Positions 8,907 to 18,795 of a stretch of 64,000 bases of DNA are shown piece after piece. The stretch spans positions 1 through 64,000 of the forward strand of contig CANCSS010000005.1 of the NCBI GenBank assembly GCA_947380905.1. Reading direction: 5' to 3'. The notes beneath the pieces are model-generated. The model was given only the letters and a program-made list of their open reading frames with translations, had not been told where the DNA came from and did no database searches. Each line of letters starts with the position of its first letter. Position 1 is the stretch's first letter. Made by a program: the position numbers and the translations under genes. This stretch comes from Chitinophagaceae bacterium (GTDB lineage Bacteria; Bacteroidota; Bacteroidia; Chitinophagales; Chitinophagaceae).

Positions 8907-8923
8907 CCCAAAATTACATTAAA

Positions 8924-10969
8924 TTACTTTACTATATAGGTTTTTCCCAGGACCCCGGTAATGGTCAATTTTTGCCAGTTTTTAGGCAGTTTGCTTGGCA
9001 TTTGAACCACGCCTTTTTCAGTAATATCTAGCCCCCCAAATCCCATAAGCATAGATTGAATAATCCCCCCTGCTCCTGTGCTAAAATAAGGATTGGTACC
9101 TCCTTTTGTTTCGGCAATAACCCTAAATGGCGGGTTTAAATTGGGCGTATAAGCATCCTTAAAAAAGGCAGCTGCCTTCTCCGTTTCTCCCAATCTTTCA
9201 TACAACAAACTAAATATGGCTTGCGTCATTGCAGGGGTGCCTTGATTGGGCACTCTTTTAGAATAATAATCTAAGTCTTTTTTTATTTGAGCTGTGGCTG
9301 TAATTGCTTTAAGTGGATAGGCCAATAAATTCACATCGGCCTGCTTAATACCCTCTCCTTTATAAGTAGCATGTTCCTGGGTAACCCCTTTGGCTTCACC
9401 TGTTGCATCAGGCATTGTGAGGATAGGTATATTTTTTGCTACCAAGGCCCAATCCTCATTTTGAGGCAGTCCTAAAATGGCGGCCGCTTTATTGGCAGAT
9501 TGTAAATTCACAATGGCTGCTGCATTGGTAAAAGCATTGTTGTTGACGTTTTCGGCCCACTCATCTGCTGCAACCACATTATTGATTTCATAATGGCCAG
9601 GTGCTTTTCTGTCTACCCTACTTGCCCAAAAATTAGCGGTTTCTTTTAAGATGCTCCAGCCGGTATTTTGAAGCCATTCTTTGTCCTGGGTAACACAATA
9701 ATAGTTCCAAGCAGCAAATCCAACATCGGCAGTAATATGATGTTCAAAAGGGCCACTTAAAGCCCAAACAGGGGTTTCTTCCACACCCGATCCCGCACTT
9801 TCCCAAGGGAACATAGCACCTTTAAAACCATGGTTAAAAGCGTTTCTGCGAGCGGCTTCCAAACGATCATAACGATATTGAATCATCGACTTGGCCATCT
9901 CAGGATGCAAGACCAATAAGGCAGGGTACATCCATAATTCTGAGTCCCAAAATACATGCCCATTGTAACCCAATCCAGACAATCCCATCGGGGAAGTACT
10001 TAAATTGGATCCGGCTCTAACAAAAGAATACAAATGATACAACATGCTATGAATGTCTTGTTGCACTTGTTCGTCTCCAATGAGTTGAATATCACTTTTC
10101 CATAAATCTGCCCAAGCTTCTTGATGATGTGCGATTAAACTTTCTCGACCTTCTAATTTTGCAAAAATGGTCATGCGTTCTGCTTCATTCAAAGGATCCT
10201 CATGGTGCACTGAAGTGATAGAACTACCTGCTATAGAAAAATGATACGTACTGCCCGCTTTTAATTTTTTAGCAAATTTCATTAAATGCATATTGTTGTC
10301 CCACATTTCATGAATCACTCTTGGCTCTGCACCATGGGCTTCTGTAAATAAAAAAGTATTAGAAGCGCACATTAATAATTTTCCTGTTGGACTTTTAGCA
10401 GCGGAGGTCAATAAACTTATCACTACATGTGGACGGTCTATTTCATTGTAATAATTTTGTACTTCTTTTAATGCATCGGGTGCTTCCATCACACTTGCAG
10501 CACCCAAGTCGATGTCTTTTAATGCAGTAATACTTACATCCATTAACACCGTAAAAGGCAATTGACGCAAAGCATAGTAGGTATAAGAAATTTTTGCTTG
10601 CGCTCCCATGTCAAAGCTGGCAGTAAAGCTGGCATTTTTCATATCTAAACTTTGTACAAAATTTTGCGTATTGTTTTGATTGATTTGTTCGCCATTGACA
10701 CTTACTTGCATGTTTAACAAATTAAAACTGCGCAAAAAATTACTTACCCTCCCACGACCATATAAATCATACGCACCTGCCAATACTACGTCTTTTACTT
10801 TAAAGGGCTCCTGCGCAGAAACAATCCCTATCATTCCATTGGCAACAGTAACTCCATAATAATTTTTAGTATCCCAACCCTTGGCCTCTATCTTCCATGG
10901 GTCTATGTTTTGAGCGTATACCAATAAAACACAGGCACTTAAAATAGTTGTAAAAAATAACTTTTTCAT
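8924..10969 (-). CDS. Periplasmic GH65-family glycoside hydrolase
   Basis: 681 residues. Signal peptide 1-19 (ending VYAQ), N-terminal beta-sandwich about 22-265, (alpha/alpha)6 barrel about 300-640, short C-terminal sheet. GH65 hallmarks are VFWDSELW (340-346) and the general acid E470 in AADEWAENVNNNAFTN. Family members act on alpha-glucosides such as trehalose, maltose or kojibiose. The C-terminal loop STGAGGIIQSMLMGF resembles the hydrolase branch (acid trehalase, PGGHG) rather than the phosphate-binding loop of phosphorylases. Export also argues for hydrolysis. Substrate not determined. First of four leftward genes and divergent from the SRPBCC/GyrI-like gene. Confidence 0.88.
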   Translation of the reverse strand: MKKLFFTTILSACVLLVYAQNIDPWKIEAKGWDTKNYYGVTVANGMIGIVSAQEPFKVKDVVLAGAYDLYGRGRVSNFLRSFNLLNMQVSVNGEQINQNNTQNFVQSLDMKNASFTASFDMGAQAKISYTYYALRQLPFTVLMDVSITALKDIDLGAASVMEAPDALKEVQNYYNEIDRPHVVISLLTSAAKSPTGKLLMCASNTFLFTEAHGAEPRVIHEMWDNNMHLMKFAKKLKAGSTYHFSIAGSSITSVHHEDPLNEAERMTIFAKLEGRESLIAHHQEAWADLWKSDIQLIGDEQVQQDIHSMLYHLYSFVRAGSNLSTSPMGLSGLGYNGHVFWDSELWMYPALLVLHPEMAKSMIQYRYDRLEAARRNAFNHGFKGAMFPWESAGSGVEETPVWALSGPFEHHITADVGFAAWNYYCVTQDKEWLQNTGWSILKETANFWASRVDRKAPGHYEINNVVAADEWAENVNNNAFTNAAAIVNLQSANKAAAILGLPQNEDWALVAKNIPILTMPDATGEAKGVTQEHATYKGEGIKQADVNLLAYPLKAITATAQIKKDLDYYSKRVPNQGTPAMTQAIFSLLYERLGETEKAAAFFKDAYTPNLNPPFRVIAETKGGTNPYFSTGAGGIIQSMLMGFGGLDITEKGVVQMPSKLPKNWQKLTITGVLGKTYIVK

Positions 10970-10990
10970 TGTTCATTCATTGAATAAGTA

Positions 10991-11007
10991 AGTTACAAAA
11001 AGTAACT
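10991..11007. promoter_or_regulatory. Palindrome between divergent GH65 and SRPBCC genes
   Basis: AGTTAC-AAAAA-GTAACT, a perfect 6-bp inverted repeat with a 5-base spacer, 22 bases upstream of the GH65 ATG and about 40 bases upstream of the + strand -7 element. Its position suits an operator; no regulator is assigned. Confidence 0.35.
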
Positions 11008-11048
11008 AGATTTAACAAGCACTTAATGAATTAATAAATTCATTTTAG

Positions 11049-11056
11049 TATCTTTG
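11049..11056 (+). promoter_or_regulatory. -7 promoter element of the SRPBCC/GyrI-like gene
   Basis: TATCTTTG, an exact TAnnTTTG match. It overlaps the GTG at 11056 that would give a longer frame, so the ATG at 11083 is preferred as the start. Confidence 0.65.
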
Positions 11057-11082
11057 TGCTTATTAAATTTAGCTTTCAAATT

Positions 11083-12015
11083 ATGAATTATAGTAAACTT
11101 ATTCTTGTATTAGCTGCTTCTTCTCTTATTTACTTTGTATACCTTTTTATACCCAACAACATTGTAGTCAACGGCAGCTCATTGGCCATTCAACCAGGAA
11201 ATACAGTGATGAGGGGAATTTTAATATTAGAAAATTGGAACCAATGGATGCCTCAAAAAAAAGGGGATGACCAAAAAACTTTTTCTTTGGCCCATGGCCC
11301 TTTAAAAATCATCTCTACTTTCGTAGCTACCGTAAATACAGAATACCAAATTGGGGACAAAAAAATATTGATCCCATTTGTGGTTGAATCCATTGGCAAG
11401 GACAGTTCCAAAATAGAATATGAATTGACGATTGAGAATAAGACCATTTCACCCTATACCCGTGTAGCCAATTATTTTTTAGCAAGAAGTCTTAAAAATG
11501 AATTGGGTGATTTAATCAATAAAGCCGGAAAATATTACACTGCAGATAAATCAACCTATGGTTTTGATATCATTAAGGATAAAGTGAAAGACTCTTTGTA
11601 CATTTCTACAGAGCATTTATTTCCAGACACGCCTAGCACCATTCAGGTATATTCCTTAATTGATCAGGTGGCCAACTATATCAAAAAAAACAATGGCACT
11701 ATACTTGGAGATCCCATGGTTAATATTACCCAGGTAGAAAAATTAGTATACACACAAGTGGCATTCCCCATTGCAAAATTAATTCCAACCAATGCAACTT
11801 TTGCTTTAAAGAAAATGGTGCTAGGAAATATACTTAGAGTGAATGTAATTGGAGATCAAAAACTTGCTTACAAAGCAAAGTATGAGACTGAAAATTTTAT
11901 ACATGATAAAAACATGTATTCACCTGCCATGTCTTATATCACTTATAATAACAATCGATTAGTAGAAAAAGATTCGACCAAATGGGTCTCTACTATTTTT
12001 TTCCCGGTGTACTAA
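11083..12015 (+). CDS. Membrane-anchored SRPBCC plus GyrI-like domain protein
   Basis: 310 residues from the ATG at 11083. The frame can be extended to a GTG at 11056, but a -7 element lies exactly there. One N-terminal membrane segment (about 5-24), then an SRPBCC (START-like) domain with the typical ENWNQWMP near its start. The C-terminal half resembles GyrI-like effector-binding domains (YTQVAFPIA, then YETENF). Such fusions are common in Bacteroidota and have no known function; ligand binding is the likely role. Expressed alone from its own promoter. The last 23 bases overlap the convergent CRTAC1-like gene. Confidence 0.75.
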   Translation: MNYSKLILVLAASSLIYFVYLFIPNNIVVNGSSLAIQPGNTVMRGILILENWNQWMPQKKGDDQKTFSLAHGPLKIISTFVATVNTEYQIGDKKILIPFVVESIGKDSSKIEYELTIENKTISPYTRVANYFLARSLKNELGDLINKAGKYYTADKSTYGFDIIKDKVKDSLYISTEHLFPDTPSTIQVYSLIDQVANYIKKNNGTILGDPMVNITQVEKLVYTQVAFPIAKLIPTNATFALKKMVLGNILRVNVIGDQKLAYKAKYETENFIHDKNMYSPAMSYITYNNNRLVEKDSTKWVSTIFFPVY

Positions 12016-15000
12016 TTTGAATCATACGGAGACTATCCGAATTCATGCCTAATACAAATGCTTTCCCTTTGCCCAATTGTATTGGACTTATTTTTCGCAC
12101 TTGGCCTTTTACCACCAAACCATTAAATGGCAAGGCTTCGAATTCCCCTTTTCCTTTATTTAACAATAGAGTGCCATAGTCTGCATCATATCTTCCCATC
12201 TGAACATTGTTGTCGTAGAAGTTGCCCATGAATATCACATCTGGCAAATGATCACCATTGGCATCACAAACAGCCGCAGCCTTATAAGAAGTAAGCTGCG
12301 CTTCCCAGGGCAATTGCTTTGGAGTAAAATTTCCTTTGCCATCATTCATAAATACCGTGTTGGCAAAATGATAGGCTTCAGAAACTGCAGCGCTTGCTAA
12401 TTTTTCCTTGGTAAAAATGTCTGACAAATTTGCTTTCGCAAAATCTTCAGCGTATAAAAATGATTTTTTTATTTTAGGTATTTGTCTTTGTATTTCATCT
12501 TTATTCGCAAAGGGTACTTCTTTGTTTTGTAAATAAAATGTAACTATCTGTTCTTTTTTTCCATTGTCATCAAAGTCATTGTAATACATTCGAATGGGTT
12601 GCTCTTTGGTTGCTTTGAGTCGTGTATTCAAACCAAGATTGCCGGCAATCAAATCCAAATCTCCATCTCCATCCACATCTACCGCCATTGAAAAATTCCA
12701 CCAGCCAGGCAAATTGGTCAATGCCGTCTTTTTCCATGCTGTGGTACTTGGATACAATATATCTATACCACCCCACTGATGCGTGATAATAATTTCTTGT
12801 TGACCATCTCCATTGATGTCGGCCTGAATGGCATGGGTAATAAATCCAATTTTTTGAAGTATCGGTGCTACTTCGGCTGTCTTATCTACAAAATGACCAT
12901 CTCCTGTATTGTACAATAAATAGGAGTCCGCAGGTTCGCCGTAATTCATTGCCACCACCCTGCTCGTCATCAACAAATCGGGATAGCCATCTTTGTTAAA
13001 ATCTGAAACAATAATAGAGGAAGTTTGGTTGTGAACAGGAATTGCATTGTCTAATTTTTTTAAATTCCCTTTTCCATCATTTAAATAAACTCTTGAAAGC
13101 ATATTGACATCCTTTCCATAATATTCATTGCCTCCCGAACCTACGATCAAATCTAGGTGGCCATCTTTATTGACATCCGCCCATACCGCATCAACATCTT
13201 CATAATTGCTGTCTAAGGCCAAGGCAGGCTGAATAGACTTAATAAACTTGCCGTCTTTTTGTTGTAAGTAAAGTGCGCCAGCATAGCCCCTTGCTCCTCC
13301 AATAAAAATATCCTCCAATTGATCGTGATTCACATCGGCAACAGCCAAGGCAGGCCCTTCGGTAGAATTCATTTGAGGCACCAATTGCTCTCTATTAAAT
13401 TCCTGAAATTCATTTTCCTGATGTAAAAATTTTACTCCTGTACTTGCCGTAATGTCTTTGATAAGATACCCCTTCGATGGAAAATACTGGGTAATAAGTT
13501 CGTAATCAAACTTAGGAAGCCCTTTGATAAAATCAAAGTGTACCGTTTTGTTTCTATTTTTATTGAGATCAATTTTCTGGAAGGTATTGTTGGGCCAGAT
13601 AAGAAATGCAGAATCTACTTTGGTATTTTTTAAACCAATATGAATCGGAATTTCCATGCTAGATAAAAAACCTTTTACAGGGTACTTCTCGTAAGTTCTA
13701 ATTTCTCCGTTCATAAACAAAACTACTTTAGCGCCCAAAGCATGGTAGTTTTCTTCGGGCCCTTTTAAATCAATAGAAACATATTCGTTCTTTGGGTCTA
13801 AATTTTGCTTGTTTTCGTAAATAAAAGATTTGTCATTGACATTGTTCACCACCAAATCTAAATCACCATCATTGTCAAAATCAGCATAGGCAGCTCCATT
13901 GGAATAAGAAGGTGGATTTCCAACAATCGCTTTTTCTTTATCATCAAAAAATAAATGCTTTTTATTTAAGAAAAATTGATTGGGTATTTTAATTTCAGGA
14001 AAACGATCTATCAAGGCCATGTCTTTGTCTCCCATTTTGTTGTCCCTAATTTTTTGCTGTATTTCTTGATTAGACACATAATTGACATAGTCCATATCGT
14101 TCATTCGCTTTGGAATACCATTGGCTACAAAAATATCTTTATAACCATCATTGTCAAAGTCCATTAATAAAGTTGCCCAAGACCAGTCTGTTGCAAAGAT
14201 GCCCGAATACATACCTACTTCACTGTATTGCCCATTTCTTCGATTCCATTGCAAATTATTTCTGGTAAATTGATAATCATACCCTACCGAAATTTTATAC
14301 TTATAGATGTCATAATCGTCTTCTCCTAAAGATCTTTTCAATATATACGGATCCTTCGGAAGCATGTCCATTGATATAATTTCTGGAAATCCATCGTTGT
14401 TTAAATCGGCAGCATCCACACCCATTGAATACTGACTGCTGTGCATCATGGCATGGTCCCGTTCGTCTTTAAAACTGCCATTCTTTTGATTCAAATACAA
14501 ATAATCGTTTTCATGAAAATCATTGCCCGCATAAATATCTGGCCATCCATCCAAATTGAGATCACTCACTACCACACCTAATCCATAACTAATGGCACTG
14601 CTATTTATTTTGGTGGCTGCTGTGACGTCCTTAAAATGGCCTTTGTCATTTCTAAAAATACGATCTCCCGAAAGTGGATCAAAAGTGCCCATGAAATTTT
14701 TTCTGGGAGCAAAAGTCCCATTTTGATGTACCGAATGATTTAATAAAAAAACATCCAAGTCGCCATCCTGGTCATAATCAAAAAAAGTAGCTTGCGTGCT
14801 AAATCCAGAGAAATCTAGACCATAGGCTGCTGCTTCGTCTTTGTATACGGGTATGCCATTTTCAATGCCCTGACAAACCAACAATTGATTTTTATCCTTA
14901 AACTTTTCAAAATTTCCTAGTCTGCAAATATAAATATCCAACAAACCGTCGTTGTTAATATCTATTACCGACACCCCTGTATTCCAAGCACTGTCCTGTG

Positions 15001-15334
15001 GTATATGAGATGAGATGGTGCTGTTTTCAAATCGCAAGCCGCCTTTGTTTAAGTACAATTGATTGGCGCCTTCATTAGATGCAAAGAAAATATCTATTTT
15101 ACCATCCTTGTTAAAGTCGCCTACGCCTACCCCTGCTCCATTGTAGTAATACATATAATGAAACATATTAAACTGCTCATTGGGATGCAATCTGTTTTCA
15201 AATTGAATGCCTGTTTTATCTGCAGTAAGCATTTCAAACAAGGGCGTTTCTTTTTTTGGCGGCGTACAGGAAAATAATAGCAAAAAAGAAAATGCCACTA
15301 CTGTATAAAATATATTTAGGCTCTTTATTTTCAT
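11993..15334 (-). CDS. CRTAC1/UnbV-type FG-GAP repeat lipoprotein, copy 2
   Basis: 1,113 residues. Lipobox FSFLLLFSC with C23, so a surface or periplasmic lipoprotein. At least a dozen FG-GAP/VCBS repeats carry Ca2+-loop motifs such as DFNKDGKID, DINNDGLLD, DYDQDGDLD, DLNNDGFPE and DFDNDGDLD; they fall in two blocks, before and after a central ASPIC/UnbV-like segment (HALGAKVVLFMNG). The fold is expected to be beta-propellers. The ATG overlaps the stop of the upstream paralogue (ATGA), so translation is coupled. Proteins like this often sit beside SusCD pairs in Bacteroidota and are thought to bind ligands; the substrate is unknown. The 3' end overlaps the convergent gene by 23 bases. Confidence 0.85.
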   Translation of the reverse strand: MKIKSLNIFYTVVAFSFLLLFSCTPPKKETPLFEMLTADKTGIQFENRLHPNEQFNMFHYMYYYNGAGVGVGDFNKDGKIDIFFASNEGANQLYLNKGGLRFENSTISSHIPQDSAWNTGVSVIDINNDGLLDIYICRLGNFEKFKDKNQLLVCQGIENGIPVYKDEAAAYGLDFSGFSTQATFFDYDQDGDLDVFLLNHSVHQNGTFAPRKNFMGTFDPLSGDRIFRNDKGHFKDVTAATKINSSAISYGLGVVVSDLNLDGWPDIYAGNDFHENDYLYLNQKNGSFKDERDHAMMHSSQYSMGVDAADLNNDGFPEIISMDMLPKDPYILKRSLGEDDYDIYKYKISVGYDYQFTRNNLQWNRRNGQYSEVGMYSGIFATDWSWATLLMDFDNDGYKDIFVANGIPKRMNDMDYVNYVSNQEIQQKIRDNKMGDKDMALIDRFPEIKIPNQFFLNKKHLFFDDKEKAIVGNPPSYSNGAAYADFDNDGDLDLVVNNVNDKSFIYENKQNLDPKNEYVSIDLKGPEENYHALGAKVVLFMNGEIRTYEKYPVKGFLSSMEIPIHIGLKNTKVDSAFLIWPNNTFQKIDLNKNRNKTVHFDFIKGLPKFDYELITQYFPSKGYLIKDITASTGVKFLHQENEFQEFNREQLVPQMNSTEGPALAVADVNHDQLEDIFIGGARGYAGALYLQQKDGKFIKSIQPALALDSNYEDVDAVWADVNKDGHLDLIVGSGGNEYYGKDVNMLSRVYLNDGKGNLKKLDNAIPVHNQTSSIIVSDFNKDGYPDLLMTSRVVAMNYGEPADSYLLYNTGDGHFVDKTAEVAPILQKIGFITHAIQADINGDGQQEIIITHQWGGIDILYPSTTAWKKTALTNLPGWWNFSMAVDVDGDGDLDLIAGNLGLNTRLKATKEQPIRMYYNDFDDNGKKEQIVTFYLQNKEVPFANKDEIQRQIPKIKKSFLYAEDFAKANLSDIFTKEKLASAAVSEAYHFANTVFMNDGKGNFTPKQLPWEAQLTSYKAAAVCDANGDHLPDVIFMGNFYDNNVQMGRYDADYGTLLLNKGKGEFEALPFNGLVVKGQVRKISPIQLGKGKAFVLGMNSDSLRMIQISTPGKK

Positions 15335-18300
15335 TTTAAATGGGCATCCATGTTCATGAGTACTGGAAAATCATCGTTGCGTATAAACAATACCCTTGGA
15401 TTGTTTTTATTGGGTAGAGAAATAATATCTTTTACCTGTCCCGTGATGGACAAACCTGAAACCTTATCATCCAACACTTCAAACTTTCTATTTCCCTTGT
15501 TCACCAACACCAATCCATAATTGGCATCTAAGCGACCAAATTGAGGTATAAATCCAAATTGATTGCCTCCCAGTACCAAGTCTAATTTTTGATCTCCATT
15601 CACATCTATCGGAAGTATGGCATTTAAAGAGGAGTATTGAACATCATTGGGCAAACGCTGTATTTCAAATTCACCATTCCCCTTGCCCCAGGCAATCACA
15701 GAAGAAGTATAATTATAGGTTTTCATGATGGCCTTTTTAACAGCCTCTGCGCTAAATAATTCTTGAAATGTTTTAACAGCGTAATCTTTATAATTTAAAT
15801 TTTCCTTTTTAATTAAAGGAATTTGCTCTTGCATTTCTGACTTTAAAAAAACAGTGTAGTCTTTTCCGTCAATGCTTCGCGTTAATATTTTATCCAAACT
15901 CTCATTGCCGTCAAAATCATACATCCATAGTTTAACAGGCGCCGTAGGGCTGGGTTTTAAATAGCCGTTCTCTCCCATATTGCCCAACATCAAATCTAAT
16001 CTCCCATCTCCATCCAAATCGGCTATTTGTATACTTTGCCACCAACCAAACATATTCATAAGGTTTGATTTTTCTTCCACCAGTTTTCCATTGTTGTAGG
16101 AATAAATGGCTGGATACATATAATCTCCTACCACCACCAATTGATTTTTGTGATTGCCCAATACATCGCCCCAAACTGCACCCGTCACCATGCCCAAGGA
16201 AGAAAAACTTGGTGCCATCGTACTGGTTTGTTCGGTAAAATTCCCTTTGCCGTCATTGATATAAATGGAACTAGCAGGGCTAACACCATATTTAAAGGGG
16301 GTATTTCTAGCACCAGCAAAAACATCCAGGTCTCCATCTCCATCTATATCCAATGGCAACAAAACACCTGTATTGTAAGAGAAGGCAGGAAATGCATTTT
16401 CCTTATAAGTAAAATTTCCTTTTCCATCGTTTAAAAACAAACGGTGATTTAATTCACCACTATTCGGCAAGCGATCGTTTCCACCTGCTCCTATCAATAA
16501 ATCTAAGTCGCCGTCCTTGTCTACATCAAAAAACACAGCAGCCACATCTTCAAAATTATTAAAAGGCAAAAATGACGGTGTTGTTTTTTTTATAAATTGT
16601 CCTTCTTTATTTTGTAAATAGATGGCGCCTCCTTTGCCCCCAGCGCCTCCAATAAAAATATCCAATAAGCCATCTCCATTCAAATCACCACTGGTTGCTT
16701 TAGGCCCTTCTTGTGACAACATTCTTGGAATGATTCTTTCTGCATAAAAATCTACATGATCGTTTTCTACATGTCTATCAAAATGAGCTGCTTGTTCTAC
16801 CATCAATGGATGCTCCTTAGGCAGTATTAATTTGTAGGGCGTTGTAAGTAATTTATTTTGACTGAAATGATACACCGTATCTAATTTCGGGATGGCAAAA
16901 ACGGATTGTGTCAAATTGGGCCAAATAATTTTTATAGAATCTACTTGATCATTTTTTCCCAATCCAAAAAGTTGTTTGAAATCAACGGAGGATTGAAAAC
17001 CTCTTGCTGGAATGACTTCTTTACTTAAAATTTGACCTTTCACATACAAATTAATTTTAGCGCCAATGGCATTTTTATTTTTTTCTAAACCTTCTAATTG
17101 CACCCCTACATAATGATTCTTATTAATGACCCTGCTGTTGTTTTTGAAAATAAAAGCAGGCATATTATTGTTGTTCACCACCATGTCCAAAGCCCCGTCA
17201 TTGTTTAAATCGCCATAAGCCGCTCCATTGGAAAAACTTGGAATGGCCAAGCCCCATTCCTTTGCTGTTTCTTGAAAAGAGAGGTCTCCTTTATTGTGGT
17301 ACATCTTATTGGCAATGGGCTGTGAACTCATCTTACTTATAATACTACTTATTTCTTCTTTCTTACCCGTTAATACCATTTTTTGAATCATGGTATTGGC
17401 AAAAAAATCAATAAAATCTTGATTGGTTAAATCTCGGTAAATGCCGTTGCTTACATATATATCATTGTAACCATCATTATCAGCATCAAACATCATTTCC
17501 CCCCAACTCCAATCACTGGCTTGCACACCCGCATAATGGGCCACTTCTTTAAACTTTCCATTTTTATTGTTTAACTGTAAGGAGTTGTGCATGAACTGAT
17601 GATAAAATCCACTGGCCACTTTTAATCTGTAAATATCAATATTGTCAAATGAGGTAGTTGTCTTTAATCGTTTTTCATCATCGGGCAACATCTCGGTGGT
17701 AAAAATATCAGGATACCCATCGTTGTTGATATCGGCCATATCGGTTCCCATGGAAGCAATGCTATTGTGTTCCATGTACTTTTCTAACTCATCTTTAAAA
17801 GTCCCGTTCTTTTGATTGATGTACAAATAATCTCTTTCAAAAAAATCATTTGACACGTATACATCGGGCCAACCATCCCCATTCACATCTCCTACTGTAA
17901 CGCCCAATCCAAAACTTATTAAGGAACCATGTATTCCAGCATCTTTAGATACTTCCACAAAATGCCCATTGTCATTTCTGTACAAATGATCACCCCCTCC
18001 TTTTAAGAAATTAGCTACATTGGAATTTTCTGCCCTAACATCGCGTGCATTTACATAGTTCAAGGTATTCACAGGAATGGGACTATTGTTGACCATAAAG
18101 CAATCCAAATCGCCATCCATATCATAATCAAAAAAAGAAGCATGGGTCGTATAGCCATCATTGTCCAATCCATAGGCTGCTGCACTTTCAGTAAAAGTTA
18201 AATCGTGGTTGTTGATAAACAATTGATTTTTCCTAAGCTCTGGATGCATCATATTACCAGCATTGCATACATAAATATCCAACCAGCCATCGTTGTTGAT

Positions 18301-18660
18301 GTCCACCATGGTGACTCCTGTGCTCCATTCTTTCTTTTCTACAAAACCAGCCTTAACAGAAATGTCCTCGAAATTAAAATCACCTTTGTTTAGAAATAAT
18401 TTATTGGCTCCTTGATTGGCTGTAAAAAAGACATCGGGCAAACCATCATTGTTAATGTCCCCTATACCTACCCCTGCACCATTGTAAAAGTTACGGTACT
18501 TAAAAATATTGTTCTCCTTCTCATCCACTACGGTATTGGTAAACTGAATGCCTGTATGGTCCATTTTTTCAAAAAGCGTAGCTGGAATGGTTGGCTTGCA
18601 AGTAGCCAGTACCAATGTGCAGAGCAATAAAAAAAGGACTTGATGAATATTCTTTTGCAT
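15331..18660 (-). CDS. CRTAC1/UnbV-type FG-GAP repeat lipoprotein, copy 1
   Basis: 1,109 residues, paralogous to the next gene along its whole length: the openings (NGAGVGIGDINNDG here, NGAGVGVGDFNKDG there) and the ends (GRLDANYGLVLVNKG here, GRYDADYGTLLLNKG there) match. Lipobox LCTLVLATC with C20. Repeats of the DxDxDGxxD type again form two blocks around an UnbV-like segment (NAIGAKINLYVKG). The gene starts 136 bases after susD, with a strong terminator between, so it needs read-through or its own promoter; no TAnnTTTG match was found. It ends in an ATGA overlap with copy 2. An envelope-exposed ligand-binding partner of SusCD is the likely role. Confidence 0.85.
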   Translation of the reverse strand: MQKNIHQVLFLLLCTLVLATCKPTIPATLFEKMDHTGIQFTNTVVDEKENNIFKYRNFYNGAGVGIGDINNDGLPDVFFTANQGANKLFLNKGDFNFEDISVKAGFVEKKEWSTGVTMVDINNDGWLDIYVCNAGNMMHPELRKNQLFINNHDLTFTESAAAYGLDNDGYTTHASFFDYDMDGDLDCFMVNNSPIPVNTLNYVNARDVRAENSNVANFLKGGGDHLYRNDNGHFVEVSKDAGIHGSLISFGLGVTVGDVNGDGWPDVYVSNDFFERDYLYINQKNGTFKDELEKYMEHNSIASMGTDMADINNDGYPDIFTTEMLPDDEKRLKTTTSFDNIDIYRLKVASGFYHQFMHNSLQLNNKNGKFKEVAHYAGVQASDWSWGEMMFDADNDGYNDIYVSNGIYRDLTNQDFIDFFANTMIQKMVLTGKKEEISSIISKMSSQPIANKMYHNKGDLSFQETAKEWGLAIPSFSNGAAYGDLNNDGALDMVVNNNNMPAFIFKNNSRVINKNHYVGVQLEGLEKNKNAIGAKINLYVKGQILSKEVIPARGFQSSVDFKQLFGLGKNDQVDSIKIIWPNLTQSVFAIPKLDTVYHFSQNKLLTTPYKLILPKEHPLMVEQAAHFDRHVENDHVDFYAERIIPRMLSQEGPKATSGDLNGDGLLDIFIGGAGGKGGAIYLQNKEGQFIKKTTPSFLPFNNFEDVAAVFFDVDKDGDLDLLIGAGGNDRLPNSGELNHRLFLNDGKGNFTYKENAFPAFSYNTGVLLPLDIDGDGDLDVFAGARNTPFKYGVSPASSIYINDGKGNFTEQTSTMAPSFSSLGMVTGAVWGDVLGNHKNQLVVVGDYMYPAIYSYNNGKLVEEKSNLMNMFGWWQSIQIADLDGDGRLDLMLGNMGENGYLKPSPTAPVKLWMYDFDGNESLDKILTRSIDGKDYTVFLKSEMQEQIPLIKKENLNYKDYAVKTFQELFSAEAVKKAIMKTYNYTSSVIAWGKGNGEFEIQRLPNDVQYSSLNAILPIDVNGDQKLDLVLGGNQFGFIPQFGRLDANYGLVLVNKGNRKFEVLDDKVSGLSITGQVKDIISLPNKNNPRVLFIRNDDFPVLMNMDAHLK

Positions 18661-18738
18661 ATACGAATCCCGCTAAAAGGATCAATAAAAATACGACATC
18701 TTGCCATTATTCCGGTATTTGAATGGGGAAACAAAGGC

Positions 18739-18772
18739 AAAAAAAAGCGCCCCCTCAAAATGAGGAGGCGCT
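18739..18772 (-). terminator. Rho-independent terminator after susD
   Basis: A 12-bp stem with one mismatch (AGCGCC...TGAG arms at 18746-18757 and 18761-18772, 3-base loop), followed on the minus strand by eight T residues. It lies between susD and the first CRTAC1-type gene and probably limits read-through. Confidence 0.85.
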
Positions 18773-18795
18773 GTATAAATAGTTAAACTATTAAA

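Noticed and set aside
8924..10969. GH65 sugar phosphorylase working with a beta-phosphoglucomutase
   Set aside because: The protein is exported and its C-terminal loop resembles the hydrolase branch; the HAD gene also lacks the usual acid/base Asp.
11993..18660. DNA tandem repeats or a recombination hot spot in the twin CRTAC1 genes
   Set aside because: The repetition is protein-level FG-GAP motifs with different codons; no direct DNA repeats of note were seen.
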